DNA of 62,098 nucleotides from Vibrio sp. Of7-15 (GTDB lineage: Bacteria; Pseudomonadota; Gammaproteobacteria; Enterobacterales; Vibrionaceae). Position 1 is the first letter of the stretch; the number at the start of each line of letters is the position of its first letter. The stretch spans positions 1-62,098 of the forward strand of contig NZ_JAKRGH010000031.1 in the NCBI RefSeq assembly GCF_022347565.1. Reading direction: 5' to 3'. The notes beneath the pieces are model-generated. The model did not search any database. It was given only the letters and a program-made list of their open reading frames with translations, and had not been told where the DNA came from. Positions 8,903 through 17,972 of this stretch are shown here, piece by piece. Made by a program: the position numbers and the translations under genes.

Positions 8903-9430
8903 TTAAAAATGAAGCTTAATGCCAAAGTTTAGGATATCAGTGTCGCTGTACTTCTCATACATAAGCTCTGCCGAAATAAAATCTGTCAGCATATAGCCAG
9001 CACCCACTCCCATGCCAAACTCCCACTCATCGGAGCCAATGGAAACATTACTTCCAGCCACATTGCCTGTCGCTTTGCTACTAATGTATGTATATGCTGG
9101 CGCAGCAAACACATAGCCACCACTACCTACAGCATACTGACCTCGAAATGATAAAGATAAATACTGATCCATTTCGATTTTCACTTCATCACCAGCCAAA
9201 GAAATCGTGTCATCGGCCAAACCAACACCCACTTTCAACTCAGGCATTAAAAATAAATTATTGCCTGATGGAATTAAATAACCAATGCTGCCAGCAATGC
9301 CAGATAAGCTAATATCTGAACCCGCACTCTCGCTGGATACATTAATATAATTAACACCCGCATTCCAACTTGCCTGAGATAAAAAAGGTGCACACGCTAA
9401 AGAAAGCACCAACAAGGATTTTTTAAACAT
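8903..9430 (-). CDS. Small outer-membrane beta-barrel protein
   Basis: This 175-residue protein has a clear signal peptide (MFKKSLLVLSLACAPFLSQA, cleaved before SWNAGV). The mature chain is alternating beta strands with the consensus of eight-stranded OMP_b-brl/OmpX-like barrels and ends in a terminal phenylalanine (FGIKLHF), the signal for outer-membrane insertion. A GMGVGAGYMLTDFISAELMYEKY stretch matches the last two strands. AGGAACTATT precedes the ATG. Its function is unknown. It is transcribed away from the T6SS toxin gene, so the promoter of this gene and the lost start of the toxin share 9431-9562. Confidence 0.85.
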   Translation of the reverse strand: MFKKSLLVLSLACAPFLSQASWNAGVNYINVSSESAGSDISLSGIAGSIGYLIPSGNNLFLMPELKVGVGLADDTISLAGDEVKIEMDQYLSLSFRGQYAVGSGGYVFAAPAYTYISSKATGNVAGSNVSIGSDEWEFGMGVGAGYMLTDFISAELMYEKYSDTDILNFGIKLHF

Positions 9431-9562
9431 AATAGTTCCTATTTATACTTAGTGATTACATCAGCCAAGATGATATATAATCAAATCAATAACACCACAA
9501 TAAAACAATGTTTCTTTGATTTCTGTCGCATTATTCCCACAAAAGTAACTTCACCATTTTGA

Positions 9563-9742
9563 ACTCTCTTCCCCGGAGGCATCTTTAAATCAGACAGCAC
9601 TTGTTATACCCTTCGCCAATTACGCGATGGCTGGTTATACGCACTGCATCAGTCACCAAAAACCCAAGAATGGCAATTAGAAGAATACCAAGTAACACAA
9701 AGTGAGCTGGCACGAATACCGGGCCTAACCGCCGAGGAACGA
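9563..9742 (+). pseudogene. Open in-frame N-terminal remnant of the VasX-like toxin
   Basis: These 60 sense codons directly precede, in frame, the ATG at 9743 and carry the conserved N-terminal motif of the toxin family (LRQLRDGWLYAL). No usual start codon exists between the stop at 9560-9562 and 9743. This supports 5' truncation or a frameshift rather than a naturally short gene. Confidence 0.65.
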
Positions 9743-12649
9743 ATGGCCGCATCTCCTGAGCCATTGAAAACCCACCTGTTACTCTCTGATTCTCAATCGT
9801 ACTTTCTGGGCTATTCGGTGAAACGATGGTCGCAACGCATCTGCGATCACTATCTTGAAAAAGAAGCCGAGCGAGAACAATGGCTACGTAAAGTAGAATT
9901 AAGCCAAAGTAACGAGCACCGCATAGGCATAGAGCAAATCGAGCAATACGTTGCCGATGTGGCACCTGAAAACAGTGACGATTTTAAGTTCACCTGTGCG
10001 CCTTTTAGTGGAGACTCCTCTGAGCCCAATGATTTTATCTGCATAACGTCAGACAAAAACGAAGCCAGTTATCGCTACCAAGCCCCTTCTGCGCAGCAAC
10101 AACAGCTGGTGGCGCTGGATGATCCATTAGGTGACTTAAGCGATCTCTATCTAGCCCTGTTAATGCCGATCCTGATCACCACTTTAGACGACGAAACACA
10201 ACATAAAGTGGTAATGGCCGAAACCATTCGCTCCATCGCCCGTGCCGCTATCCCCGCCGACAAAATACCAGACATTGAGCCAGAGCAATGGACAGAGTTT
10301 GAAAGCGCGCTGGATACCTGTTTGGAATTCCATTATTTCAAAACACAGTATGAAAAGTTTAAATCGGCAGGCCCCTCTTCAGAATCTGCTCGCATGAGTA
10401 TTCAACTGGAATCTCAAGCATGCCGAGATGCCTATCCAGAAGCTAAGCAGACCCTGACTAAAATGGGGTTCACCGATATTCAACCCTATCTCGAAAGTTA
10501 CATTGATCGCCGTAAGGCCCATCAACAAGTCAATTGGTCACAATTGGATGATTTTTATAAAACGCACTTAATGGAGCAAGCCAAAGCAAACAGCGCAATC
10601 CAGCCCGCTTTTCAGGCTCTTCTTACTGCCATTCCATTGATTGGTACGGATCCAATGAACATCGGAATCGATTTGCTGCAAGGCGATCACATGGCTTACC
10701 TGCTGGATTTGTTTGGTGAAATTGTGCCAGCATTGAACACCGTCGCTCAAGACGAACAGCAACAAGCCGAGCTTGCCAATGCCATTGTTCAAGACTCGCC
10801 CGATAATCTCCTCGCCTTGGCTTCCAGCTTTTTCTCTGCCGACCTGTACACCAAAACCGATGAACTGGCCGCACAGACCGATGTGATCGCACTCCAACGA
10901 GAGTCTGTGCCTATTTCAGGGGTGGTTGCTGGGCTAAATGGCGTAATGGGTTATGGCATGGGCGCAGAATCAGGGCTACTCAAGCACACCTTAGATATTG
11001 TCACACCTGCCGATCAACTAATCACCAGTACTCAAACCGCCCTTAAAGGGGGCGTGTTAAGCAGTTGGCAAAAAATGAGTTTTATCTTGCTCGGAATCCA
11101 AGCGAAAAAAGGAGGCTACCGAGCAGGGCTAAATATTGCCATCATGACCTGGAGCGTTGAGCAAGTCACGAAAGGTAAATTAGGGCTTAACCCCGCCTTC
11201 AAAGGCACCGACACCCCCTTTCGTCAACGATTTGTTGACACCGTAAAAGAAAGCGAAGCTTTAAAAAAAAGATTAAGAAAAAGCACTAAAGGTTCAAAAA
11301 ATTACATAAAAAGTAATAACCGACTTGAGCGCTTAATCAAACGCTTAGCCGGAATGGTGGAAGACACTCCTGCCATGTTTGATAGTGTGAACAGCAAAGC
11401 TATTGCAAAGCCCGCCCGTCTATTTAGCAATATGAATGCAAAGTTTAATGCTGTGGGTCGTGTGGATTTTGTGGTTGCTTTTGCCAATGCCATTAACGTG
11501 ATTGTTCAACAACAAACCCTGTCGGATACATTGGCATCTGCGCCTGAAATTGACGCTTCTGGCCAGCTCCACGTTCTTGGTTTTTCCTCTGCATGGCTGG
11601 TTCATGCCACGGGCGATATTTTCAGGGGCATGGCGTTTGATCAAATGAAGCAAGTTGACGGGCTATTAGATAAATCACTAAAATCTTTAGTAAGAAGTAG
11701 TAGCGGCAGTATAAAAGCTAATACGGCACAATTAGCGAAAGCTTATGTTAACCGCTCTATGCTTGTGGGCATGGCAGGCGTAGTTGCGGCTGGTTGGGAG
11801 GCCTTCCGAACTTACGAAGACGCCAAAGCAGCTAACTCCGAAGCTGAACGTTATTTATTATACGTTAAGACAGGGATTCTTGTTGGACAAGCTTTCATAT
11901 GGGGTACCATTGGTGTAAATGCCATCAGGGCACGACTAACCAATCAAGTGATAGGAATCATCTTTCGTGGTTGGATGGCTGCTGGGCTGTTTTGGTTGGG
12001 TTTTGCTTATCTGATGGTCTCTCTTATCTTGAACTACTTGAAAAAGTCACCACTTGAAACTTGGCTACTAAACAGCACTTGGGGGAAAGAACCTAAAGAT
12101 TGGACGCCTGAAGAGGAATACCAAGCTCTATTACAATTACTTAATCAACCTCAAATTCAATCAAAAGCGGTTAAATCCCGCTATATTGAAGGTAAAATGG
12201 CCGAACCTTACAAACCCTTGCCATTAGAATATCAACAACGTATTACCCTCACCTTTCCACAACAAAGTGCAGGAAAGTTAGTGGGGTTAGCCATAAATGT
12301 GCACCAACAACGTGACGTTAAACCCCTGTACGGGTACGGTAGTCAGCAGCAAACCGAAACAACCACAATGCAGCTGAATGACACCCACCTAGCACAAGGC
12401 ACTTGGGCGGTAGATGAAAGTCATCAACCAAGCTTTACGTTTGATGTACCAATCTGGTTACAAAGTACTGATAGTATCGATTTTTTGGTGAGCGTTACTG
12501 GAACTAACCCATTTGCTAATGAACAGACAGTAGCTCAAACCTACCAAAGCAGAATTAAACCGGGATTAAGCCCAGTAAATGTATTAATGAAAGATTTGGA
12601 AAAACTAAACCTTACTAACAATAATATCATCACACTAAAAATTGAGTAG
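9743..12649 (+). CDS. VasX/BTH_I2691-type T6SS toxin, 5' end apparently eroded
   Basis: From the ATG at 9743 the product has 968 residues. Several hydrophobic helices cluster at about 735-825 (around AFIWGTIGVNAIRA and GWMAAGLFWLGFAYLMV). They are followed by SPLETWLLNSTWGKEPKDWTPEEEY and a C-terminal beta-rich tail, the layout of VasX-like pore-forming T6SS effectors. The same frame stays open upstream to a TGA at 9560-9562. There it encodes YTLRQLRDGWLYAL (9605-9646) and WQLEEYQV, the hallmark of the VasX N-terminal region, but contains no ATG, GTG or TTG. The gene has therefore probably lost its first 40 or so codons, or starts unusually. A good GAGG lies 5 bases before the ATG at 9743, so a shortened protein can be made. 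A four-TM immunity gene follows within 4 bases. No vgrG, hcp or adaptor is nearby. Confidence 0.8.
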   Translation: MAASPEPLKTHLLLSDSQSYFLGYSVKRWSQRICDHYLEKEAEREQWLRKVELSQSNEHRIGIEQIEQYVADVAPENSDDFKFTCAPFSGDSSEPNDFICITSDKNEASYRYQAPSAQQQQLVALDDPLGDLSDLYLALLMPILITTLDDETQHKVVMAETIRSIARAAIPADKIPDIEPEQWTEFESALDTCLEFHYFKTQYEKFKSAGPSSESARMSIQLESQACRDAYPEAKQTLTKMGFTDIQPYLESYIDRRKAHQQVNWSQLDDFYKTHLMEQAKANSAIQPAFQALLTAIPLIGTDPMNIGIDLLQGDHMAYLLDLFGEIVPALNTVAQDEQQQAELANAIVQDSPDNLLALASSFFSADLYTKTDELAAQTDVIALQRESVPISGVVAGLNGVMGYGMGAESGLLKHTLDIVTPADQLITSTQTALKGGVLSSWQKMSFILLGIQAKKGGYRAGLNIAIMTWSVEQVTKGKLGLNPAFKGTDTPFRQRFVDTVKESEALKKRLRKSTKGSKNYIKSNNRLERLIKRLAGMVEDTPAMFDSVNSKAIAKPARLFSNMNAKFNAVGRVDFVVAFANAINVIVQQQTLSDTLASAPEIDASGQLHVLGFSSAWLVHATGDIFRGMAFDQMKQVDGLLDKSLKSLVRSSSGSIKANTAQLAKAYVNRSMLVGMAGVVAAGWEAFRTYEDAKAANSEAERYLLYVKTGILVGQAFIWGTIGVNAIRARLTNQVIGIIFRGWMAAGLFWLGFAYLMVSLILNYLKKSPLETWLLNSTWGKEPKDWTPEEEYQALLQLLNQPQIQSKAVKSRYIEGKMAEPYKPLPLEYQQRITLTFPQQSAGKLVGLAINVHQQRDVKPLYGYGSQQQTETTTMQLNDTHLAQGTWAVDESHQPSFTFDVPIWLQSTDSIDFLVSVTGTNPFANEQTVAQTYQSRIKPGLSPVNVLMKDLEKLNLTNNNIITLKIE

Positions 12650-12653
12650 AATA

Positions 12654-13367
12654 ATGACAACAACTCTTTCTTTACCACAACTTACCGATGACTATAAAGC
12701 TTCCTCACAACAAAAGGTCTTAGAGGCTGAAGTCGTCTATGAATGGCACGTGATACTAAAGGAAAAAAACAAATGGGCTCTTAATACCTTCATGTTTATT
12801 TTTATGTCATTAATGACATCGTATGCTGTTTACCATGACACAAAACTACTTTTTTTTGGCATTGCTTTCGTTTTAACTTGGGTTGCTATTTCTCACTTTT
12901 TATTCCAAGCCGATAATGAATACCAAGGCCAGATAACCCCTGAAGGTGTCATCATACGTAAAACTGAGTGTGTGCCTGAGGTATTTTATGCGGCCACTCG
13001 ATACCTAGCGTACATCGGCATTGTGGTTTGTATTATTGCGGGTATAACATTAGGCTCAATGATTTTTGCCGGTGCTGGCGCGTTTGCCCTGCTGGCCTTC
13101 AAAATGACGGGGTTTAAAAAAGTACCTGAAGTCAAAATAAAACCATATTTAGATTCCATCCCATATAAACTAGAGCAAGACGATGATTACCACCAAAATA
13201 ATATTCGTCAGTTTACGTGCCAAAACCAGATGCTCATACACACAGATAATCCTGAAGATGACTACTTAAGGCACTTTCATTGGATAACCATCAATTGCAC
13301 GGATAAGCAATACGTTGAAATCAAACATCACTTAGCGAAGTTCATTACCTTTGACGAAGTGAAATAA
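12654..13367 (+). CDS. T6SS immunity protein (TsiV2-like position and topology)
   Basis: A 237-residue integral membrane protein. The ATG at 12654 is 4 bases after the toxin stop. An overlapping TTG at 12642 is possible but has no better ribosome site. Two helix pairs are visible (about 43-83 and 113-150), with a soluble segment starting GQITPEGVII between them. The second pair contains SMIFAGAGAFALLAF. A beta-rich cytosolic tail follows. Position directly behind a VasX-like toxin and four-TM topology match immunity proteins that protect the inner membrane from VasX (TsiV2 type). The same plan (EW motif, two helices, KIT..G+ segment, FAGAGA helix pair, tail) recurs in the array at 58764-62098. 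The gene is probably translationally coupled to the toxin. Confidence 0.75.
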   Translation: MTTTLSLPQLTDDYKASSQQKVLEAEVVYEWHVILKEKNKWALNTFMFIFMSLMTSYAVYHDTKLLFFGIAFVLTWVAISHFLFQADNEYQGQITPEGVIIRKTECVPEVFYAATRYLAYIGIVVCIIAGITLGSMIFAGAGAFALLAFKMTGFKKVPEVKIKPYLDSIPYKLEQDDDYHQNNIRQFTCQNQMLIHTDNPEDDYLRHFHWITINCTDKQYVEIKHHLAKFITFDEVK

Positions 13368-13384
13368 TTTACCTCTTCATATTC

Positions 13385-13411
13385 AAACGGCTGACATAGT
13401 GCCAGCCGTTT
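13385..13411. terminator. Stem-loop between convergent immunity and beta-barrel genes
   Basis: AAACGGCTG / CAGCCGTTT forms a perfect 9-base stem with a 9-base loop, in the 63-base gap between two convergent genes. It is likely to act in both directions. Confidence 0.7.
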
Positions 13412-13430
13412 ACATACAACCCTGTTCAGG

Positions 13431-13976
13431 TTAAAGATCAATTTTATAGCCAATTAACAGACTGATGTTTTTTTCTGTAATATTTCGGTTAAGAATGTCC
13501 CCACCGAGGTTAGCTTCTGTGTAGCGCACGCCTAATTGAAAATTAGACAAAGAAGTATTCAAACCACCTCCCCACCTAAAGCCATCAATGGTGTCTTTTT
13601 TCGTGGTCAAATCAACCGAGGTTAATGTGTAACCCGCTAACCCATACAAATCAAAAGCAATATTTTCTGTTGCTTGTAGCCTAACACCAAAAGGGATACT
13701 GGCGGAAAAAGAGGCTTTTTCAGCCGCTCCGTAAGCTTTTTCGAAATCATCATTACTCAGAATGGCCGCTTCTAACTCACCACCATAGAAAAGGGTTCCA
13801 TTGTATATATTCTTAACGCCAAAATGCAGCGCTGCTCTGGTTCCCTCTTTATCATGCAGTTCATGATTGCTCATGCTTGCTGCTAAGTAGACATCTTGGG
13901 TTTTAAATTTTTGCTCCATGGCAGAAGCTGGAAAAGACAAAGCCGCAGCCAATGCCAAAAAAAGACACTTATTCAT
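13431..13976 (-). CDS. Outer-membrane beta-barrel protein
   Basis: The true start is the ATG at 13976, preceded by AAGGAAC. It gives 181 residues with signal peptide MNKCLFLALAAALSFPASA, cleaved before MEQKF. A longer reading to 14102 would put charged residues before the signal and is rejected. The mature part consists of amphipathic strands (IPFGVRLQATENIAFDLYGL, FQLGVRYTEANLGG) and ends SLLIGYKIDL, as in eight-stranded Ail/OmpX or opacity-type barrels. The role is unknown. It follows the lipoprotein gene by 132 bases on the same strand and may share its transcript. Confidence 0.8.
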   Translation of the reverse strand: MNKCLFLALAAALSFPASAMEQKFKTQDVYLAASMSNHELHDKEGTRAALHFGVKNIYNGTLFYGGELEAAILSNDDFEKAYGAAEKASFSASIPFGVRLQATENIAFDLYGLAGYTLTSVDLTTKKDTIDGFRWGGGLNTSLSNFQLGVRYTEANLGGDILNRNITEKNISLLIGYKIDL

Positions 13977-14108
13977 TATGTTCCTTGGAAGGTATTTTAT
14001 GCACGAAGTATCACAAAATAGTATAACGTAAGCAATTGATTTATTGGAAAGAAGAGTACGCTTTTCAAAGCTATCAGCCTTATAAAACCCTCTCTTTACC
14101 AAACTTAG

Positions 14109-14900
14109 TTATTTAGTGACAAAGTTAGAGATTTTGTTTGTCACAGAACTATATGAGCCAACTTTTTTTCCAGAGGGAGTGCTAATGTCAACAGAAGCTT
14201 GATTTACATTATAAAGAACATTAGCGAAATAACCGCTGTCTTTATAACTGTATTCATAAGTCCCTATTAAAGACTTCCTAAACCCATAATTCAGGCCATT
14301 AACATCTACATTAACTTCTGTTTTTTCAATGGTTTCCGTTTGAACAAACGTCACTTTGGCGGCAAGAGTGCTTAAATGGTATGGTTTTCTCGTTTGAGCA
14401 CTTTCAATAATATTGGTTGTATCGATTTGATTAATGTCTAAGCTATCGCTCGTAATGGTGATTTTATACTCATAACTACTTTTAAAGTTGTCGACTTTTA
14501 CGACAACCACTTGACCATTTGGCAATGAAAATTGAGTCGCCTTCGTACCAAAGTTAGCATGAACTAAGTCTGCTAAATCTGAAATGCTATCAAACAGAAA
14601 ACCATATTGCGGGTATATCGAAGGGAAGTAACCAGAAAAGTTATCGATAACAAAGGCAGACTTACGCGCCGTATTTTCAACTTCAAGAGCCAACTTATCG
14701 CTTTCATTCGGTTTGGTAGACAAGGCTAACTTACTATTGAGGTTAAGCATCGCGCTATCTAACTCCACCAAATTTTGAGGGTGATAATCTGCATCGCTGT
14801 ATGGTGTGTATGAAGTACCGCCGCTGCCTTTCTCTTCAGACAAACAACCTGACAATAAAAAAGCACTTGATACAGCAGTCAAGCACAACAAATATTTCAT
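14109..14900 (-). CDS. Lipoprotein of unknown function
   Basis: From the ATG at 14900 (a second ATG lies three codons upstream) the product has 263 residues. The signal ends in the lipobox LLSGC. Ser-Glu after the cysteine predicts outer-membrane sorting, because Asp at +2 is absent. Most of the mature protein is polar with long beta strands; I see no enzyme motif and do not recognise the family. The segment 130-225 is rich in Thr, Ile and Val, suggesting a beta sandwich. It is upstream of, and co-oriented with, the small beta-barrel gene, so the two may form an envelope pair. Confidence 0.75.
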   Translation of the reverse strand: MKYLLCLTAVSSAFLLSGCLSEEKGSGGTSYTPYSDADYHPQNLVELDSAMLNLNSKLALSTKPNESDKLALEVENTARKSAFVIDNFSGYFPSIYPQYGFLFDSISDLADLVHANFGTKATQFSLPNGQVVVVKVDNFKSSYEYKITITSDSLDINQIDTTNIIESAQTRKPYHLSTLAAKVTFVQTETIEKTEVNVDVNGLNYGFRKSLIGTYEYSYKDSGYFANVLYNVNQASVDISTPSGKKVGSYSSVTNKISNFVTK

Positions 14901-15254
14901 ACGATACATTTTTAATTAACGCCGTTTTTTTAAGCATGAAAGCTACCCAAATTCCTTGTTTACACTGGGCATCAAATCAAAGTTTCTATGAGCATAGCCA
15001 GCATGGCCACAAATGATTATTGAGCGTAATGATAACATTGTGCTTTATAAAAGCCCAACGCAGCTCAGTCTAGCATCAGAGAGAAAAGAGCAGGAAAAAC
15101 AAGCCGTCAATTTAACATGGCTTAAAACCTGATCTAGCCTTGTACACATTACTCATATTGATGCTTTAAGTATTTAAAAAGGTTTTATTATTAATAATGA
15201 CCGCGAACAAAATTGATTAACGAAAAATCACATGCTTAAGTAAAGCCCACACCA
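14901..15254. other. Gene-free stretch upstream of the lipoprotein gene
   Basis: This stretch holds the promoter side of the lipoprotein gene and the downstream side of the nitrilase-family gene. Short open frames here lack ribosome sites and I see no clear terminator hairpin or RNA. Confidence 0.5.
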
Positions 15255-16055
15255 CTATCGCAACTCTTTGATAGCATTAATAATACTTTTTCTTTCCGTG
15301 TCCAAATCGACACCTAGCACTTTCTTCTTTATTGTAGAATCAATATTTATCGTGACAGTCTTCACCTCTTCATGCTCACTGGCACAGAATATAAGCTCGC
15401 CCAGCGGAGACACCACTTGGCTTTTACCGCAATAACGACCAGCCACCTCAGTCGTAATTTCCTCTCCGACTCGATTACAAGTGATCACATGAAAATTATT
15501 TTCTATGGCCCGAGTTTGAGCGATTTGTAAGCTTTGTTCACCACCAAAGTTCGCAGGATGTAATAACACATCAATATTTCGGCGGCTGTACTCACCAATT
15601 ACTTCTGGAAACCAAAGGTCAAAACAGATGGCAATACCAAACCTTACCCCATCGACAGTAAACGTAACGAGTTCGCTACCACGTGAGAAGTATTGCTTAT
15701 CGATGTTCGTTAACGCCATTTTACGGTATTGATTAACTAAGCCTTTGGCATCTACCACCACAACGGTGTTGTAATAGCGACTTTCCACTTTTTCAGCAAG
15801 ACCCGCCACAAACGTAGTTTGAAACTTCTGAGCTAGACGCGTCAAATAACTTACCGTGTCACTGCTGTTGGTCATGGGCTCTGCTAACTGATGTATTTCG
15901 TCAGGCTGCTCAAATAAATACCCTGTCGTAAATAATTCAGGCAGCAACACAAGATCACCAACTCCGTCACAACGCTCTAATAAAGTGCCAAGCTTATTAA
16001 GGTTCTCTTGTCTATTTTTATAACAAATATCAAGCTGCACTAAAGTGATGTCCAT
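15255..16055 (-). CDS. Carbon-nitrogen hydrolase (nitrilase superfamily)
   Basis: This 266-residue cytosolic amidase has the full catalytic triad: Glu40 (LLPELFTTGY), Lys112 (YRKMALTNID) and Cys144 (AICFDLWFPEV). The single-domain size fits omega-amidase/YafV-like and carbamoylputrescine-amidase-like members; the exact amide substrate is not determinable. Its ATG directly abuts the TAA of the 73-residue gene upstream (TAAATG), so the two are translationally coupled. They may form an operon with the acetyltransferase further upstream. Confidence 0.88.
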   Translation of the reverse strand: MDITLVQLDICYKNRQENLNKLGTLLERCDGVGDLVLLPELFTTGYLFEQPDEIHQLAEPMTNSSDTVSYLTRLAQKFQTTFVAGLAEKVESRYYNTVVVVDAKGLVNQYRKMALTNIDKQYFSRGSELVTFTVDGVRFGIAICFDLWFPEVIGEYSRRNIDVLLHPANFGGEQSLQIAQTRAIENNFHVITCNRVGEEITTEVAGRYCGKSQVVSPLGELIFCASEHEEVKTVTINIDSTIKKKVLGVDLDTERKSIINAIKELR

Positions 16056-16277
16056 TTATGACTCCATCGTCTCTACCAACTGCTTAATCTTCACCGCCTT
16101 TTCAAAATGGTCCAATTTATGCTCCATGATCCACCAGCTTGCGGCTTCCATCAATAACTCAGGATCATCGTTTTTATTAGCAAAAAAGGCATAAAAAGAC
16201 ACACCAACACCTTCACCTTTTTTAGCAATTTTTTGCTCACAAACATCAATGATTTTTTGTTTTAGTTGCGATCTCAC
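16056..16277 (-). CDS. Small conserved-type protein, possibly DUF6500
   Basis: A 73-residue helical protein starting at a GTG with GAGGAAAACA upstream. It has a basic first helix (LKQKIIDVCEQKIAKKGEG) and a second part with AASWWIMEHKLDHFEKAVKI. It resembles a family of about 75-residue proteins annotated DUF6500, but I am not certain of the match. Its stop touches the start of the nitrilase-family gene, so it is probably made with it and may be functionally linked. Confidence 0.65.
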   Translation of the reverse strand: MRSQLKQKIIDVCEQKIAKKGEGVGVSFYAFFANKNDDPELLMEAASWWIMEHKLDHFEKAVKIKQLVETMES

Positions 16278-16328
16278 TGTTTTCCTCGTTACCCTTTCTC
16301 TTTAAGTGACGTTGTCACCATGATTTAT

Positions 16329-16874
16329 TTATGATGTAAGCTCAAGCCACTCACGCTTAAGCAAAGCCAAAACAACCGTATCCCACCACTGATTTTTAAA
16401 AAAGCGATGCTCAATGAAAGTGGCTTCGGTACGCATACCCATTTTCTTACACAATAAAATCGCGGCTCGGTTTTTCGCGATAGTTTCCGCATACACTCGG
16501 TGTACGTTTAGGTTCTCAAAACCAAACTGCAATAAAGCGGACATGGCCTCTTGCGCAAAGCCAGACACTTGATATTCACGGGCCAAACCACAACCAATCG
16601 ACGCTTGTTGATGGTCTTCAACCCGAAGACCACAAATACCAATAAATTGCCCTGTCATTCTGTCAGTAATGGCCAAGTTGTAGTTCGTTCTGTGTTTAGC
16701 TTGCGCCTCTTCCACAAACATCTGTACCAATTGAACGGCTTTTTCTTTTGAGCAATCGGCTTCATCATAAAACCGCTGATATTTTTCATGCTGTGATAGT
16801 TGAGTATACGCCTGTAAATCCTCTAATCTTACATCACGCAAAATTAGCCGAGGGGTTTCTATTTGAAATGCCAT
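16329..16874 (-). CDS. GNAT N-acetyltransferase, RimJ/RimL-like
   Basis: This 181-residue protein starts MAFQIETPRLILRDVRLEDLQ, the standard opening of the Acetyltransf_3 (RimJ/RimL) group. The CoA-binding segment is GCGLAREYQVSGFAQEAMSAL (a diverged Q/RxxGxG/A), followed by NVHRVYAETIAKNRAAILLCKKMGM, also typical. It transfers acetyl from acetyl-CoA to an amino group; the acceptor is unknown. It lies 51 bases upstream of the small GTG gene, on the same strand, and could head the same transcript. Confidence 0.88.
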   Translation of the reverse strand: MAFQIETPRLILRDVRLEDLQAYTQLSQHEKYQRFYDEADCSKEKAVQLVQMFVEEAQAKHRTNYNLAITDRMTGQFIGICGLRVEDHQQASIGCGLAREYQVSGFAQEAMSALLQFGFENLNVHRVYAETIAKNRAAILLCKKMGMRTEATFIEHRFFKNQWWDTVVLALLKREWLELTS

Positions 16875-16993
16875 TACCGTTTAAATATCCCTATTTATAA
16901 GACGTCGAATTTCACTGCACCTTAATACATAGAAAAGGAAAAAGCATCCATTATCACGATCGGTATTGAATAACTTGGGCGCTAACCTAACAC

Positions 16994-17965
16994 TCAAAAG
17001 CAAACAATCTGACCATTCAAATAGGTTAAGCCATCAGGGATATCTGAACCGAGTAAAACCGGGCCATCCAGATCAACAATCTCAGCGTTCGCAGCAATAG
17101 GCAATGCGGCTTGCATGGCACGTGAGGTTCCCAACATGCACCCTACCATGATTTTCAAACCGTGCTGCCGAGCTAGCGCCTCTAACGTCAGTGCTTCCGT
17201 CAACCCACCTGTTTTATCAAGCTTAATGTTGATCATGTCATAGCATTGCAGTAAAGCAGGAATGTCTTCTCGGGTATGGCAACTTTCATCGGCACAAATG
17301 GGAATTGGATGATCTATATAGGCCAATAGGTCATCTTCACCTTTTGCGACAGGCTGTTCAATCATCGCAATGTCCAGCTCCGCTAATTGATGAAATAGGG
17401 ATTCTAACGAAAGTGCTCCCCATGCTTCATTAGCATCTAAAATGATCTTGGCACTTGGTGCAGCGGCTCGCACAGCGGCGACCCTTTCAATGACTTGCTC
17501 AGCATCTAATTTTACTTTGAGTAATTTCGCCCCTTCATTCATGTACGTTTTGGCCTGCTGACCCATAGCTTGTGGGCTATCAATAGACACCGTCATGGCC
17601 GTGGTAATTCGTTGGGGGATCTCAAAACGTGGGTGAGGAAAACCTGTGTTTGCCATTATGGCTTCTAAACGCCATAACGCGCAGTCGATGGCATTTCTGG
17701 CCGCCCCCGCCGGAAGTAAGGTTTGAAGCACCACTCGCGCTTCTTCATACTTACAATGTAACAAGGCTTGTGATGCAGACTCAATTTTCTCTATCACAGA
17801 GTTCACCGACTCTCCATAACGCGGATATGGTGTACATTCCCCATGAGCTTGGAACTGTTCATAAGTAACGGTAACTTGCACGACCTCAACATGAGTACGC
17901 GTACCACGAGCAATGCTAAAAGGCTTGGCTAATTTTATTTGCTGGGGTTTTGCACAAATCTTCAT
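16994..17965 (-). CDS. dgcA: N-acetyl-D-glutamate racemase-like enolase-superfamily enzyme (DgcA)
   Basis: The ATG at 17965 follows the dgcN stop by 7 bases and has GAGG just before it; longer frames into dgcN are rejected. The product has 323 residues with the muconate-lactonizing/dipeptide-epimerase layout. An N-terminal capping domain precedes a TIM barrel with KVKLD (first catalytic Lys), DANEAW and ADES (metal ligands) and NIKLDKTGG (second Lys). Family members include L-Ala-D/L-Glu epimerases. Next to a DUF1611 gene, this enzyme is the DgcA of the marine D-glutamate pathway, which racemises N-acetyl-D-glutamate to the L form. The assignment rests on gene context plus family. Confidence 0.82.
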   Translation of the reverse strand: MKICAKPQQIKLAKPFSIARGTRTHVEVVQVTVTYEQFQAHGECTPYPRYGESVNSVIEKIESASQALLHCKYEEARVVLQTLLPAGAARNAIDCALWRLEAIMANTGFPHPRFEIPQRITTAMTVSIDSPQAMGQQAKTYMNEGAKLLKVKLDAEQVIERVAAVRAAAPSAKIILDANEAWGALSLESLFHQLAELDIAMIEQPVAKGEDDLLAYIDHPIPICADESCHTREDIPALLQCYDMINIKLDKTGGLTEALTLEALARQHGLKIMVGCMLGTSRAMQAALPIAANAEIVDLDGPVLLGSDIPDGLTYLNGQIVCF

Positions 17966-17972
17966 CTCAACC

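Noticed and set aside
9485-9560. Upstream frame with a Cys-x4-Cys pattern as the missing toxin N-terminus
   Set aside because: It is in the same frame, but a stop at 9560 intervenes, it has no start codon and the likeness to the family N-terminus is too weak.
10568-10897. Antisense frames inside the toxin gene
   Set aside because: Shadows of the toxin reading frame with no ribosome site or family features.
13977-14102. N-terminal extension of the beta-barrel gene (start at 14102)
   Set aside because: It would place 42 mostly polar residues before an obvious signal peptide; the ATG at 13976 has AAGGAAC before it.
14801-15016. 71-residue plus-strand frame over the lipoprotein start
   Set aside because: Antisense to the lipoprotein signal sequence and without a ribosome site.
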